Shown: one piece after another, positions 22,967 to 31,859 of the stretch
Layout: each line of letters starts with the position of its first letter
Numbering within the stretch: position 1 is the stretch's first letter
Source: CAYQCN01 sp964415975
GTDB lineage: Bacteria > Patescibacteriota > Saccharimonadia > QS-5-54-17
Direction of reading: 5' to 3'
Assembly: GCA_964415975.1 (NCBI GenBank)
Contig: CAYQCN010000001.1
Span: 1-64,000 of the forward strand
DNA length: 64,000 nt
The notes under the pieces: generated by a model
The model's database searches: none
Seen by the model: only the letters and a program-made list of their open reading frames with translations
Told to the model about the DNA's origin: nothing
Translations under genes and position numbers: made by a program

Positions 22967-23954
22967 CTATGAGCTCGCTAAGTTTTGGCACTATCTGCTC
23001 GATTACTCCTTCATGGTCAACATCAAAGAATCGGCAGCTGGCGGCTCTATCGTGGCCGCCGCCACCAAAATATTCTGCAGTTTTACGAGCTATGTCTATG
23101 TTGGCTCGCATGGAAGCGTTGCTATAGCCGCTACGTTCAGTGATTGTTACAGATACATCTACTCCTTTTAGCATACGTAGCTCTTGTTTCATACGTTCAA
23201 CAATTAACTGGTCTTCGCCCAATGACTCGTATTCTTCTTGCGTGAAATATGTAATAGCAATTCTGTCGTCTTTGAAAAATTGAACCCGACTGAGCGCGGC
23301 TGCTTTGAGGGGTAGGTCTGCTGGTGTGATACTGCTAGATTGTTCTATGTTGTATCTAAGCAACTCTAAGTCAGCCCCTTGCTCTACTAGATATCCCATG
23401 GCAGCGAATGTATCGGCAGATACTTTTTTAGTAGCTAGATTTACAGTGTCGGCTTTAATGGCTGATGCTAGTGCGTATGCGCCATCAGCGTCTATCTCCC
23501 AACCGAAGTGTTGCACCAATTCTGCTACTTGCTGACCGCTTGCACCTGCTTGGTCGTCTATCATTAATCTGATGTTGTCTCCGTCTAATTGACCAGTAGT
23601 TGAGGCATGGTGGTCTAAACAGAATAAGGGGCGGTTAGTTATGGTGCCTTTATGATCGGCCCAGGTACGTTCGAGTTGATTGATTGTAGAACTGTCTACT
23701 AGGATGGCTATATCATAGCTATTTGGCATATCAGCCGTGACTCTGTCCCATCCGGGCATGTGCCGCAAATATGTCGGCACCTCATCATAAGCAAACAGTG
23801 TCACTTTCTTACCTAGTTTAGTTAGGGCTGCTTCTAAGCCTAAGCTTGAGCCTAGACTGTCGGCATCGATGCGCTCTGCCTGTAAGACCATAATGTGCTG
23901 AGCTTCATCGACTGCGGTTTTAAGATTATCTAGCTGTTGTACGGTATAGTTCAT
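22950..23954 (-). CDS. DHH/DHHA1 phosphoesterase, NrnA-like
   Basis: A 334-residue member of the DHH superfamily. HIMVLQAERIDADSLGSSLG near 17-36 holds motif I (DxDxxGS), VDSST near 87 motif II, CLDHHAST near 112-119 the DHH motif, and GGGGHDRAASC near 304-314 the DHHA1 GGGH motif. Such proteins are bifunctional oligoribonuclease/pAp phosphatases or cyclic-di-nucleotide phosphodiesterases. No membrane or GGDEF domain as in GdpP. Its stop region overlaps cysS by 17 nt and its start overlaps recR by 4 nt. Confidence 0.88.
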   Translation of the reverse strand: MNYTVQQLDNLKTAVDEAQHIMVLQAERIDADSLGSSLGLEAALTKLGKKVTLFAYDEVPTYLRHMPGWDRVTADMPNSYDIAILVDSSTINQLERTWADHKGTITNRPLFCLDHHASTTGQLDGDNIRLMIDDQAGASGQQVAELVQHFGWEIDADGAYALASAIKADTVNLATKKVSADTFAAMGYLVEQGADLELLRYNIEQSSSITPADLPLKAAALSRVQFFKDDRIAITYFTQEEYESLGEDQLIVERMKQELRMLKGVDVSVTITERSGYSNASMRANIDIARKTAEYFGGGGHDRAASCRFFDVDHEGVIEQIVPKLSELIDEQSA

Positions 23955-24538
23955 AGAGATTGCCTTCCTTCTAGTGCCCGAGATAAGGTTACATCATCTG
24001 CGTATTCTAGATCACTTCCCATTGGAAGTCCACGCGCCAAGCGAGTTATTGATAGATCGGGAAACATACGCCTAATATAGTGAGCTGTCGCTTCGCCCTC
24101 TACGCTAGGGTTTGTAGCGAGTATTATTTCGTTGATGTTGCCTTCTTCTACTCTTTGCTTGAGAGTGTGCAGCTTTATCTGGTCTGGACCTATGCCATCG
24201 ACTGGCGAGATAATACCGCCCAAGACATGGTACCTGCCCTTGAAGGCACTGGTACGTTCTAGGGCTATTACGTCTAATGCGTCTTCGACTACTGCCAGTG
24301 TTGTTTCGTCGCGATCGCTGTCTAGGCAGACTGAACAAGTGTCATCCTGGCTTAGGTGGTGACAATAGCGACATTCTGTAATGTTGCCGTGTAGCTGACT
24401 AATAGCTGTCGAGAGGTTTTCGGCTTGAGACTGGCCGCGCTGCAATATGTGCATAGCTAGCCTCTCGGCCGTCCTGGGGCCTATGCCTGGTAGTTTTTGT
24501 AATGACTGGATTAGGTCATTTAGAGCAGGTGGCATCAA
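23951..24538 (-). CDS. recR: Recombination protein RecR
   Basis: A 195-residue RecR of standard length. LPGIGPRTAERLA at 15-27 is the helix-hairpin-helix; CRYCHHLSQDDTCSVC near 57-72 is the four-Cys zinc finger; LAVVEDALDVIALERT and EIILATNPSVEGEATA lie in the Toprim domain. RecR loads RecA at gaps together with RecO/RecF. It sits between ebfC and the NrnA-like gene, and ebfC-recR is a near-universal pair. Confidence 0.96.
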   Translation of the reverse strand: MMPPALNDLIQSLQKLPGIGPRTAERLAMHILQRGQSQAENLSTAISQLHGNITECRYCHHLSQDDTCSVCLDSDRDETTLAVVEDALDVIALERTSAFKGRYHVLGGIISPVDGIGPDQIKLHTLKQRVEEGNINEIILATNPSVEGEATAHYIRRMFPDLSITRLARGLPMGSDLEYADDVTLSRALEGRQSL

Positions 24539-24545
24539 TAAAAAA

Positions 24546-24821
24546 CTACATTCCCGGTATATTCATACCGCCGGTAGCATCCTTCATTTTATCGGCAGCT
24601 ACTTGCTGTGATTTGGTGATGGCTTGGGTGATGGCCGATTCTAGCCATTTTTCTAGCTTCTGGTGGTCATCTGCCTTGTCTGGGTCGATGGTGACTTTCT
24701 TGACTTTTTGCTCGCCTGTAATTTGAATCTTTACTGCTCCATCTCCAGCTTCGACTTCGACTACTTCTTTCGATAGCTCTTTTTGTATCTTCTTAAGCTT
24801 CATTAATTGTTTAGGGTTCAT
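24546..24821 (-). CDS. YbaB/EbfC nucleoid-associated protein
   Basis: A 91-residue protein with an N-terminal charged helix (LMKLKKIQKELSKEV), a beta hairpin carrying VEVEAGDGAVKIQITGEQKVKKVTID, and a C-terminal helix ending in GGMNIPGM, as in the YbaB/EbfC family of dimeric DNA-binding proteins. It lies 7 nt upstream of recR, the usual context in bacteria (dnaX-ybaB-recR). Confidence 0.93.
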   Translation of the reverse strand: MNPKQLMKLKKIQKELSKEVVEVEAGDGAVKIQITGEQKVKKVTIDPDKADDHQKLEKWLESAITQAITKSQQVAADKMKDATGGMNIPGM

Positions 24822-24871
24822 GATTGCTCCTTTTTAGTCCTGTACTATTGTAACAAATTTAACTTACTAAC

Positions 24872-26374
24872 CTACTCTGGTGTTGCAGTGAAAAGATAAA
24901 ATACTGTCTGACTTGATATGAGGTTAGAGTCGATAGCTTCAGTCTCAAATCTATCATTAAACTGACCTTTAAGTGTAAAAGTCATATCTATGACGTAGTC
25001 GACTTCCTCAAAGTCATTAACGTCTACATCGTCAACGTTTATCAGTACGGCATCATCGTCTATGAGGAATTCATAAAGAGGTTGGTCATCCGCTTCTATG
25101 ACTACAGCTCCCTCGCCCTCACTAGCGTTGACATAGTTGGCGGCCATTGTAGCCTCTTCGTTGAATTCGGTTATTACTTCAGGTGTGTTAGCCCAGGCTA
25201 CAAAATAATGTTGAAAATTGTAGTATGAGCTCAAGGCGAGTGCGCTAACGATTATAAATGCGCCGAATTGTTTGGCTATGACATTACGAGGGAATATAGT
25301 ATGCCATCTTGTTATCAACTCGCTCATACCGACTGCGGCCAATATAGCCATAAATGGCAAGGCTATTATCGATGAAACCGGATCAGGAGTATTGGAGCTA
25401 AATATTGCAGGTAACAACATGATTGGCAGTAATACAATCAGAAGTGTGTAGCGAATCTGTTTGCGGTCACGTACTGCTATGAGAATTCCAAATATAAGCA
25501 ATATGCCTACCACAGCATCGAGATGAGGCAACATTGGTGCATTATAAGCAGGTTCGGGGCTGCCACTAAAATGAAACATGCCTAAAGTGGCAACTGCAGC
25601 TGTAAGTAATTGCATCGGCTCAAGCAGCAAGTCATATAAACCGACAAACTCCGACCATACCTCCTGTAGAGGCCCGGTAGTACCTGATACCAACATATAG
25701 AGCATGAGTGGCAGTTTGGCTATTATCGCACTCAAAATTACAATAATTATAGGCTGAATGTAGTGACGCACCTGGTGACGATATGCACGATAAAAGACTG
25801 CTAAAACTACGATATAAGTGAGAGCAACTAGCCATAACGGCAAGTTTGTATAGGCAAATAGTCCAAGCGACACCCCGACTGCTAGGTACCATTTTGATTT
25901 ATTGGTATCGATAGCCTTAGTCCACAGCCAAAGATGCAAAGGTATTAGTAGTAATAAAATAGTCGCAGGTTCGGCAAGCCGTGTAATATGCAGGCCCCAG
26001 GCAGAAACTGCCATAAATAGGCTGCTTAATAGTGCCACCCTTTCACTGAACCAGTGTTTTGTCAATATATAAACCATCGCTACACTGCCGACGCCAATTA
26101 TTGCAGGAAGTAGTCTGAGGCTAAACGGAATCTGGTCAAATACCAATTGCAATAGAGCTTGCATGTAAATAAACAGGTCAGTACTGCCGCCTTCAGCTAG
26201 CACTTCTCTGGCTTTGTTGCCTAGTTCAGCCTCACTAGTTAGCAGGCCCGGCGGAATAACGTGAAGTTGCCATAGTCTTAGAGATATTGCTAAGGCTAAA
26301 ATCAGTCCTATCCACACCAAGCTTCGGTGATGCGCCAGCCAGTCAGCCAGTCTGTTGATTGCTCGATTAAGCAT
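24872..26374 (-). CDS. GT-C fold membrane glycosyltransferase (GT39/PMT-like)
   Basis: A 500-residue protein with an N-terminal helix (17-33), a first periplasmic loop with LTSEAELGNKAREVL (acidic residue typical of GT-C catalytic loops), ten or more transmembrane helices, and a C-terminal extracytoplasmic domain of about 100 residues. The order resembles GT39/ArnT/PMT-type enzymes that use lipid-linked sugars. Acceptors could be surface proteins or wall polymers; not deducible. It shares a TAATG-type 1 nt overlap with dnaB, so it sits inside the replication/repair gene row. Confidence 0.7.
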   Translation of the reverse strand: MLNRAINRLADWLAHHRSLVWIGLILALAISLRLWQLHVIPPGLLTSEAELGNKAREVLAEGGSTDLFIYMQALLQLVFDQIPFSLRLLPAIIGVGSVAMVYILTKHWFSERVALLSSLFMAVSAWGLHITRLAEPATILLLLIPLHLWLWTKAIDTNKSKWYLAVGVSLGLFAYTNLPLWLVALTYIVVLAVFYRAYRHQVRHYIQPIIIVILSAIIAKLPLMLYMLVSGTTGPLQEVWSEFVGLYDLLLEPMQLLTAAVATLGMFHFSGSPEPAYNAPMLPHLDAVVGILLIFGILIAVRDRKQIRYTLLIVLLPIMLLPAIFSSNTPDPVSSIIALPFMAILAAVGMSELITRWHTIFPRNVIAKQFGAFIIVSALALSSYYNFQHYFVAWANTPEVITEFNEEATMAANYVNASEGEGAVVIEADDQPLYEFLIDDDAVLINVDDVDVNDFEEVDYVIDMTFTLKGQFNDRFETEAIDSNLISSQTVFYLFTATPE

Positions 26375-27717
26375 TATTTATCTGTGTGTTTTTTGTCAGT
26401 CTGACGGAATTGAGTCTTGTCCTCGTGGAAGAATAGCTCAACTTGGCCGATTGGACCGTTGCGGTGTTTTTTAATAAATAAATCCGTGATGTGCTGTCGA
26501 TCAGTGTCGGGGTTGTAGTAATCTTCACGGTACAAAAACAGCACCACGTCGGCATCTTGCTCAATCGATCCGGACTCCCTAAGGTCAGCAAGTTGTGGTA
26601 TCTGCGGGTTGCGTTGTTCGACAGTTCTAGACAGCTGACTCAGAGCTAGAACTGGTACATTTAGCTCGCGAGCCAAACCTTTTAGACCCCGAGATATTTC
26701 TGATACCTCTTGTACTCGATTGTCACTGTATTTGCCTTGCCCGCTCATTAACTGAAGATAGTCGATGATAACTAAACCAAGTCCGTGCTCGTTTTGTATA
26801 CGTCGGGCCTTGGTACGTAGCTCTAGTACATTTGACATGGGTGTGTCGTCTATAAATATTGGAGCTTCAGATAAAGTACCCATGGCATTACCTATCTTGG
26901 TAAAATCTTCATCATCCAAGTTGCCGGTTCTGAGCTTCCATGAGTCAATACCGGCTTCTGAGCTAAGCAGACGATTGACCAGCTGCTCCTGGCTCATCTC
27001 AAGCGAAAACACTCCCACTGGTATACCTTCGCTAGCCGCAACATGATGGGCTACATTTAATGCGAATGATGACTTACCCATAGCTGGTCTAGCAGCAAGG
27101 ATTAATAGGTCGGAATTTTGTAAACCGGCCAGTAGATTGTCTAGATCGGAAAAACCACTTGGGACTCCGCGTAGGCTATTTTTGTCTTTGTGTAGTTCTT
27201 CTATCTGGTCGAAACTTTCGTTTAAAACATCACTAATGGCTCGAAATCCGTCTGTAGTTTTGTGTTCTGATACGCCGTAAAGCAACTGTTCGGCTTTATC
27301 TAAAAGCTCATCAGTGTTGTCACTGTCACTAAAGCCTAGCTCTGTAATATTTTGGGCCGCATCTATCAATCGTCGCATGGTGGCTTTTTGAGCCACAATC
27401 TCTGCATAGTGATATACGTGTGCGGCGCTTGGAACCGAGTTGGACAACTCTGTTAAGTAGCTTGCTCCCCCAACTTCCTCTAGCTGCTGGGAGTTTTCTA
27501 GTTTGTCGGTGAGAGTAAGGACATCGATCGGTTTGCGCTGCTCATATAGTTTTACCATCGATTCAAAAATAAGATTATGCCGTTGTTCATAAAAGTCACC
27601 ACTCCTGACAGCATCGGCCACCTTAGTGATGGCGTCTTTATCTAGCAGTATACTGCCAAGCAAGCTACTCTCGGCTTGGATATTTTGTGGTGGCAACTTG
27701 GCTACATCTTCAGCCAT
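26374..27717 (-). CDS. dnaB: Replicative DNA helicase DnaB
   Basis: A 447-residue hexameric helicase. The N-terminal domain (QNIQAESSLLGSILLD, 10-25) binds primase/partners; AARPAMGKSSFALN near 207-220 is the Walker A loop; VIIDYLQLM near 317 the Walker B; LSQLSRTVEQR near 358-368 is motif H3/arginine-finger region, and QDADVVLFLYRED near 388 follows. Length is normal. It overlaps dnaX by 8 nt, which couples helicase and clamp loader expression. Confidence 0.97.
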   Translation of the reverse strand: MAEDVAKLPPQNIQAESSLLGSILLDKDAITKVADAVRSGDFYEQRHNLIFESMVKLYEQRKPIDVLTLTDKLENSQQLEEVGGASYLTELSNSVPSAAHVYHYAEIVAQKATMRRLIDAAQNITELGFSDSDNTDELLDKAEQLLYGVSEHKTTDGFRAISDVLNESFDQIEELHKDKNSLRGVPSGFSDLDNLLAGLQNSDLLILAARPAMGKSSFALNVAHHVAASEGIPVGVFSLEMSQEQLVNRLLSSEAGIDSWKLRTGNLDDEDFTKIGNAMGTLSEAPIFIDDTPMSNVLELRTKARRIQNEHGLGLVIIDYLQLMSGQGKYSDNRVQEVSEISRGLKGLARELNVPVLALSQLSRTVEQRNPQIPQLADLRESGSIEQDADVVLFLYREDYYNPDTDRQHITDLFIKKHRNGPIGQVELFFHEDKTQFRQTDKKHTDK

Positions 27718-29200
27718 GGACTACCTCTCCGCCTAAAATATCTAAAACCTGGCTTTTAGCTTCTTCTGCATCTAATTCTGGGTTGTCTTGAGTAATAATT
27801 TCTTCCTTCCTAGCTGGCTTCGTATTGTCTGTAGACGATGACTTGGCTACTTCGACCTTCAAACTCATCTTACGATCCGTTAGTTCGTCAAGTACTTTCA
27901 GTAAAGTCTCTTGTGTAGATTTGTCTTGTAGTCGTCGATAATGGAACTGAAAATTTGAAGTCAGTATACACTCTGAACCTTGTATTTCAACCGAGGCATT
28001 GCGAAGTAAACCATAAAGTGAGGCGTTTTGATTTTTGATATGGCTGAGAGCCTCGAGCCATATAGTTTCACTATCTTCAGTCTTCATGTCTACCTTGGGT
28101 TTAGGCTGTTTTTTAGGATTATCAATTTTGGCCTTCTTTTCCTTTTTGGCCTCTTTTTGCGTTCTTGAATTAGGCTCTATACGATCCTTAAATTTATGTT
28201 TTGGCTTTGTAGCTGCAGTGGAGTCGGTGGAGTAAGAAGCTTTCAAAAGAGCCGCCTCTAAAGTAGCTTCAGGATCAAGTGTGTTGATCGGCACTGTAGT
28301 TAGAATATTTAGAAGGTTGCGGCCAAAATACACATCTGTAGAGTCGTTATCTATATTGGTACGCACATAATCTCTTGAGACATCTATGAGCTGCTTTAGT
28401 AAGTGCCTGGCCGACACGCCACTATCTAGAAGATTGTCGTAGTGCTCTAGCATTTGCTGTGGTTTGTGCTTTAGTATTGCTTGGTGCAGGTTGACTATTT
28501 CTTCATGGTGAGGCATACCTATCATTGCCCTGACTCCAAATGAGTCTATAGTTTCTCCGTCAATACCTTGCAGCTGATCCAAAATGCTTAGACTGTCTCT
28601 GACACTACCCTCACCGAGTTTAGCCACTAGATCTAGAGCATCTTCGTCTATGTCGATTTTTTCTGCTTCGGCTATAGTCCTTAAGTGTTGTTTTAGCTCA
28701 TCTTTGGGGACTAACTTGAATGGGAAATGCTGGGTTCTAGATATAATTGTTTGGGGTAATTTGTGGGGTTCGGTGGTTGCAAGTACGAATATTACATGCG
28801 AGGGTGGCTCCTCGAGCGTCTTTAGCAAAGCATTGAAGGCGGCCCCACTGAGCATGTGTATCTCATCTATAATGTAAACCTTGTAGTCATGATAATTGGG
28901 AGCGATGTGGACCTTCTCGCGAAGATCACGAATTTCATCTACACCATTGTTGCTAGCGGCATCGATCTCAATGATGTCTATGTTGCCAACTTCATTGGCT
29001 TCGATACGATTTACTTTGCGGGCTAATATACGAGCTGCACTGGTTTTGCCTGTACCCCTAGGTCCTGTAAATAGGTAAGCGTGCGCTATTCTGTCTGATT
29101 CTATCGCCCCATGCAGAGCCTGGGTAATATGCTGCTGCCCGATTAGTTCACCGAAGTCATTGCTACGATACTTGCGGTATAAAACAGTATGCGTTGACAC
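27710..29200 (-). CDS. dnaX: DNA polymerase III gamma/tau subunit
   Basis: A 496-residue AAA+ clamp-loader ATPase. GPRGTGKTSAARI near 46-58 is Walker A, YIIDEIHMLSGAAFNALLKTLEEPP near 109-133 contains Walker B and sensor 1. Normally a four-Cys zinc module lies between Walker A and the DVIEIDAAS strand; here ARKVNRIEANEVGNI, then DIIEIDAAS, so that module is deleted. The C-terminal third contains a Lys-rich linker (about 320-355) and a tau-like domain. GTG 29200 is the start, with GGGAGG 9 nt upstream. No frameshift site for a shorter gamma form was identified. Confidence 0.95.
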   Translation of the reverse strand: MSTHTVLYRKYRSNDFGELIGQQHITQALHGAIESDRIAHAYLFTGPRGTGKTSAARILARKVNRIEANEVGNIDIIEIDAASNNGVDEIRDLREKVHIAPNYHDYKVYIIDEIHMLSGAAFNALLKTLEEPPSHVIFVLATTEPHKLPQTIISRTQHFPFKLVPKDELKQHLRTIAEAEKIDIDEDALDLVAKLGEGSVRDSLSILDQLQGIDGETIDSFGVRAMIGMPHHEEIVNLHQAILKHKPQQMLEHYDNLLDSGVSARHLLKQLIDVSRDYVRTNIDNDSTDVYFGRNLLNILTTVPINTLDPEATLEAALLKASYSTDSTAATKPKHKFKDRIEPNSRTQKEAKKEKKAKIDNPKKQPKPKVDMKTEDSETIWLEALSHIKNQNASLYGLLRNASVEIQGSECILTSNFQFHYRRLQDKSTQETLLKVLDELTDRKMSLKVEVAKSSSTDNTKPARKEEIITQDNPELDAEEAKSQVLDILGGEVVHG

Positions 29201-29227
29201 GCTATTTAACCTCCCTTGCTAAAGTCT

Positions 29228-29251
29228 ATTATGCAAAAAATGTTGCATAAT
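29228..29251. promoter_or_regulatory. Perfect hairpin upstream of dnaX
   Basis: ATTATGCAA (29228-29236) and TTGCATAAT (29243-29251) form a perfect 9 bp inverted repeat with a 6 nt loop in the 90 nt between the dnaX start and the preceding gene. It may be an operator or a weak bidirectional terminator. Confidence 0.4.
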
Positions 29252-29290
29252 TTCTAGCTGCGTTGCAGTTTTTGAATATTTAAAACGTTC

Positions 29291-29806
29291 TTAAGATGTG
29301 ATTGCAGCTTCTATTGCCGCCCATTCTGCGTTTTCTTCCTCCGGAATTACCGCGGTTACTTGGTCGCCGGCCTGAGCTTTGAAATAAGTCACACTAGCTA
29401 AAAGCACTCTGTAGTCGGTATCATCCACACTAACATAGTACTGTCCGCCTTTTTGCTCGACGGTACCAATAACTTTTTTGCGCGGAACAGGCCCTATCTG
29501 CTTGTATATAAAGCTTCCATCATCAGCAATGGTAAGCTTTAGTATGTCACCTTGAACTAATTTTGACTTTGACGCGTAATTAGCTGGCACTGGATATGTC
29601 TTACCATCAGGACCTATCATGTTTTGCCCGTCAAAGACACCCTCTATCACTTTGCCAACCTGCTCGCTAGTCTCGGCGGCTACAGAAGATGCTTCTTCGT
29701 CACCAACCATGCTTATCAACAGCTCTTTAGCAGCAGCTACATTTGTCTCTGCCTCGTCTAATAGCGATCTTAGTCTTTTTAATTGTTTGTCTGCGATTTC
29801 TGCCAT
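29291..29806 (-). CDS. Conserved-looking protein of unknown function
   Basis: A 171-residue soluble protein. Residues 5-32 are a predicted coiled coil (KQLKRLRSLLDEAETNVAAAKELL); residues 55-171 are beta-rich with an MIGPDGKTYPVPANYASKSKLV segment, KLTIADDGSFIYKQIGPVPRKKV and a final acidic tail. The second half looks like one or two small barrel domains that might bind RNA or protein. I do not recognise the family. It lies between rplL and dnaX on the same strand, after an apparent rplL terminator, so it is probably transcribed with or just before dnaX. Confidence 0.7.
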   Translation of the reverse strand: MAEIADKQLKRLRSLLDEAETNVAAAKELLISMVGDEEASSVAAETSEQVGKVIEGVFDGQNMIGPDGKTYPVPANYASKSKLVQGDILKLTIADDGSFIYKQIGPVPRKKVIGTVEQKGGQYYVSVDDTDYRVLLASVTYFKAQAGDQVTAVIPEEENAEWAAIEAAITS

Positions 29807-29925
29807 GTTTGTGTCCTGTGCTCTTAAATAAAAACGTAAACTAAAGCTCCCTATAGCTTTATTACCTCACACTGTAACAACTCTATTGTACAAAAGTCAA
29901 AAATTGTATACAACCCCAATCTTAA

Positions 29926-29960
29926 CCCACCTGAACACATTATTTTTGTATTCAGGTGGG
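29926..29960 (-). terminator. Hairpin after rplL
   Basis: CCCACCTGAA pairs with TTCAGGTGGG (arms 29926-29935 and 29951-29960) about 37 nt past the rplL stop. The loop is A/T-rich and the 3' side on the minus strand reads GTTAAGATT, a weak U-tract. It probably ends the rplJL transcript in part. Confidence 0.6.
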
Positions 29961-29996
29961 AGCTAGCTTAATTATAGATGCTATTTAGTTGTAAAA

Positions 29997-30437
29997 CTAC
30001 TCTAGCTCTACTGTCGCACCAGCTTCCTCGAGTTTAGACTTTGCGTCTTCGGCCTCTTCTTTGCTCGCCTTTTCCTTCAAGGTCTTAGGCGCATCTTCGA
30101 CCAGTGCCTTGCTTTCAGCTAGGCCTTCACCAGTTACCTCGCGAACGACTTTGATGACATTTATCTTGCTCGAACCGGCATCTTTTAGTATCACATCAAA
30201 TTCGGTCTTCTCTTCGGCAGCTGCTTCTTCACCACCGCCTGCAGCTGGAGCTGCTGCGACTGCTGGTGCTGCTGCTGATACTCCAAATCTATCTTCGAGA
30301 ACTTTCACTAGTTCACTCAAATCTAGAGTAGACATCTCTTCAATTTCTTTAACAATCTTCTCAAATTTTTTAGGCACTTCGACCTCTTCGGTTGTTGTTT
30401 CCTCTTTGGTCTCTTCTGCCTTCTTCTCTTCTGCCAT
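29997..30437 (-). CDS. rplL: 50S ribosomal protein L7/L12 with acidic N-terminal extension
   Basis: A 146-residue protein. Residues 23-55 form the dimerisation domain ([28 protein letters not shown]), 57-78 the Ala/Gly/Glu hinge, and 80-146 the C-terminal factor-binding domain ([22 protein letters not shown]). The first 22 residues are an extra Glu/Lys/Thr-rich tail not found in typical 120-residue L12. The stalk protein recruits translational GTPases. It follows rplJ by 21 nt. Confidence 0.96.
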   Translation of the reverse strand: MAEEKKAEETKEETTTEEVEVPKKFEKIVKEIEEMSTLDLSELVKVLEDRFGVSAAAPAVAAAPAAGGGEEAAAEEKTEFDVILKDAGSSKINVIKVVREVTGEGLAESKALVEDAPKTLKEKASKEEAEDAKSKLEEAGATVELE

Positions 30438-30458
30438 TGCAATCTCCTTTCTTAGAAA

Positions 30459-30977
30459 TTATTTATTAGCAATTCCATCAAGCACAGTAACCAAACCGCG
30501 CACATTACCTTGCAAGACAGTCACAAAGCCACTTAATGGTGCTGCGATTGTCCCGACAAGCTGAGCAGTCAGCTGCTCTCTTGATGGTAGGTTTGCTAGG
30601 CGCTTGACGTCCTCGGCCTCATATACATTGCCGCTATCATCGATAGCCATTAGTGGCTCGACGACTCCATGTTTTTTGCCGAAATCCACTATGGCCTTGG
30701 CAGGCATGACAGCGTCTTCATTACTATAAGCGATAGCTATCGGACCATCGAGTTGCGATATATCGCAACTATCGAAAGCTTCAGCTGCTGCCCTTTTAAG
30801 CATGGCGTTCTTTACAACCCTAAAGCCGCCATTTTGACTCTTGGTGGTGTCTCTCAGTTCTTGTGCTTGTGGCACTGTCAACTGTGAATATGACGCTAGC
30901 ACTGTAAGTTGAGACTGAGAAAGTATATCTTTTAGACGAGTAACCTGCTCTTCTTTTGCTGCTCTGGTTATTGCCAT
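30459..30977 (-). CDS. rplJ: 50S ribosomal protein L10
   Basis: About 172 residues from ATG 30977 (MAITRAAKEEQVTRLKDIL), which has GAGGA 6 nt upstream; longer readings of the frame run into the mRNA leader and are rejected. NGGFRVVKNAMLKRA near 41-55 is the conserved RNA-contacting block, and the C-terminal helix binds L12 dimers. It is the first gene of the rplJ-rplL unit, preceded by an L10-type leader and its own promoter. Confidence 0.95.
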   Translation of the reverse strand: MAITRAAKEEQVTRLKDILSQSQLTVLASYSQLTVPQAQELRDTTKSQNGGFRVVKNAMLKRAAAEAFDSCDISQLDGPIAIAYSNEDAVMPAKAIVDFGKKHGVVEPLMAIDDSGNVYEAEDVKRLANLPSREQLTAQLVGTIAAPLSGFVTVLQGNVRGLVTVLDGIANK

Positions 30978-31023
30978 ATAGTCCTCACTTTTAATATTAA
31001 AAAAGCCCTGGTATCGACCACGA

Positions 31024-31096
31024 CCAAAGACACTTTCATTTTGAATATGTCTACCTCGGTAGCTAATTAAGCCGATAAGGCTGCTACTGTCTTTGG
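31024..31096 (-). promoter_or_regulatory. L10 leader (autoregulatory RNA element)
   Basis: On the minus strand CCAAAGACA (31088-31096) pairs with TGTCTTTGG (31024-31032), enclosing a GCAGCC...GGCT stem and a CTACCGAGGTAG hairpin. This closing stem plus a CTACCGAGGTAG-like element is the hallmark of the L10(L12)4 leader, through which excess L10 complex represses its own mRNA. It lies 47 nt upstream of rplJ; a short T-run (CCAGGGCTTTTTT) just downstream could allow attenuation. Confidence 0.78.
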
Positions 31097-31109
31097 CGTA
31101 CCTAATTAA

Positions 31110-31139
31110 ACTATAATATAATAAATCAATAAGTGTCAA
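31110..31139 (-). promoter_or_regulatory. Promoter of rplJ-rplL
   Basis: On the minus strand TTGACA (31134-31139) and TATAGT (31110-31115) are separated by 18 bp. Transcription would begin just before the L10 leader. Confidence 0.75.
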
Positions 31140-31183
31140 TTACTTACTATGTTATTTAGCTTGCAATAAGACAGAAAGGCCAT

Positions 31184-31825
31184 ATGGAAGGAAGAAGCAA
31201 CACAGGCAGTACAGAAAATATATCAGAGCTTAAGTCAAGAATTGCTCAGCTTGAGAATGAAATGTCACGCTTACAGGCCGAGAATGAGCAATTAAAACGA
31301 GATGCGTATTACGATAAATTGACAGGATTATACAACAGAGCAATGTTTGGCAAGTTGTTGGATCAGGAATGGTCAGAAATCGAAAGAGAAGAAGTAGACA
31401 CAGGAGAGGCTGTGCCGTTCAGTCTGCTGTATATGGATTTGGATGATTTTAAAGCTGTTAACGACAACTATGGACATCCTGCTGGAGATGATGTGCTAAG
31501 AAGTATAGGCCAAGCTATAGATGGGCAAACAAGACAGAGTGATTTTGCCTGCCGAATTGGCGGCGATGAGTTTGTTATGGCTTTACCTAGCACAAGCGCC
31601 GATGGTGCATTGGAAGTCGCAAATAAACTGCTGGGCTCCTTTAGCGAGCTTGATTTGGATTTTGGACATCAGATTCCCAAGCCAGGACTAAGCATTGGCA
31701 TCGGTACTCATAAACATGGCGAGAAGCCTGACAAGCTACTTTCTGAGGCAGATACTGCCTTGCTGTCAGCTAAAAAGGCTGGCAAGGGTGGGATTGTTCA
31801 TTTTGATGCAATCAAAGATCTATAA
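31184..31825 (+). CDS. GGDEF diguanylate cyclase with N-terminal coiled coil
   Basis: A 213-residue soluble protein. Residues 10-42 are a leucine-rich coiled coil (ELKSRIAQLENEMSRLQAENEQL), a likely dimerisation element. The GGDEF domain follows: DKLTGLYNRAMF near 46-57, LYMDLDDFKAVNDNYGHPAGDDVL near 85-108, and RIGGDEFVMAL near 128-138 with an intact catalytic GGDEF. An RxxD inhibitory site (RQSD) lies five residues before GGDEF, so product inhibition is expected. No receiver, PAS or membrane domain is present. It diverges from rplJ. Cyclic-di-GMP synthesis is the predicted role; no effector gene is in view. Confidence 0.9.
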   Translation: MEGRSNTGSTENISELKSRIAQLENEMSRLQAENEQLKRDAYYDKLTGLYNRAMFGKLLDQEWSEIEREEVDTGEAVPFSLLYMDLDDFKAVNDNYGHPAGDDVLRSIGQAIDGQTRQSDFACRIGGDEFVMALPSTSADGALEVANKLLGSFSELDLDFGHQIPKPGLSIGIGTHKHGEKPDKLLSEADTALLSAKKAGKGGIVHFDAIKDL

Positions 31826-31827
31826 TG

Positions 31828-31856
31828 TTGACAAACGTTAATAAATAAGGTAAATT
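31828..31856 (+). promoter_or_regulatory. Promoter for the intergenic RNA
   Basis: TTGACA (31828-31833) and TAAATT (31851-31856) have an ideal 17 bp spacer. It begins just after the GGDEF gene stop and would start transcription near 31862. Confidence 0.7.
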
Positions 31857-31859
31857 CCA

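Noticed and set aside
30061..30564. 167-codon plus-strand frame opposite rplL/rplJ
   Set aside because: Ser/Ala-rich antisense shadow of the L12 hinge region; no independent start signal.
30978..31139. N-terminal extension of L10 (54 codons)
   Set aside because: This stretch is the mRNA leader with the L10-binding structure; the ATG at 30977 has a good Shine-Dalgarno and matches normal L10.
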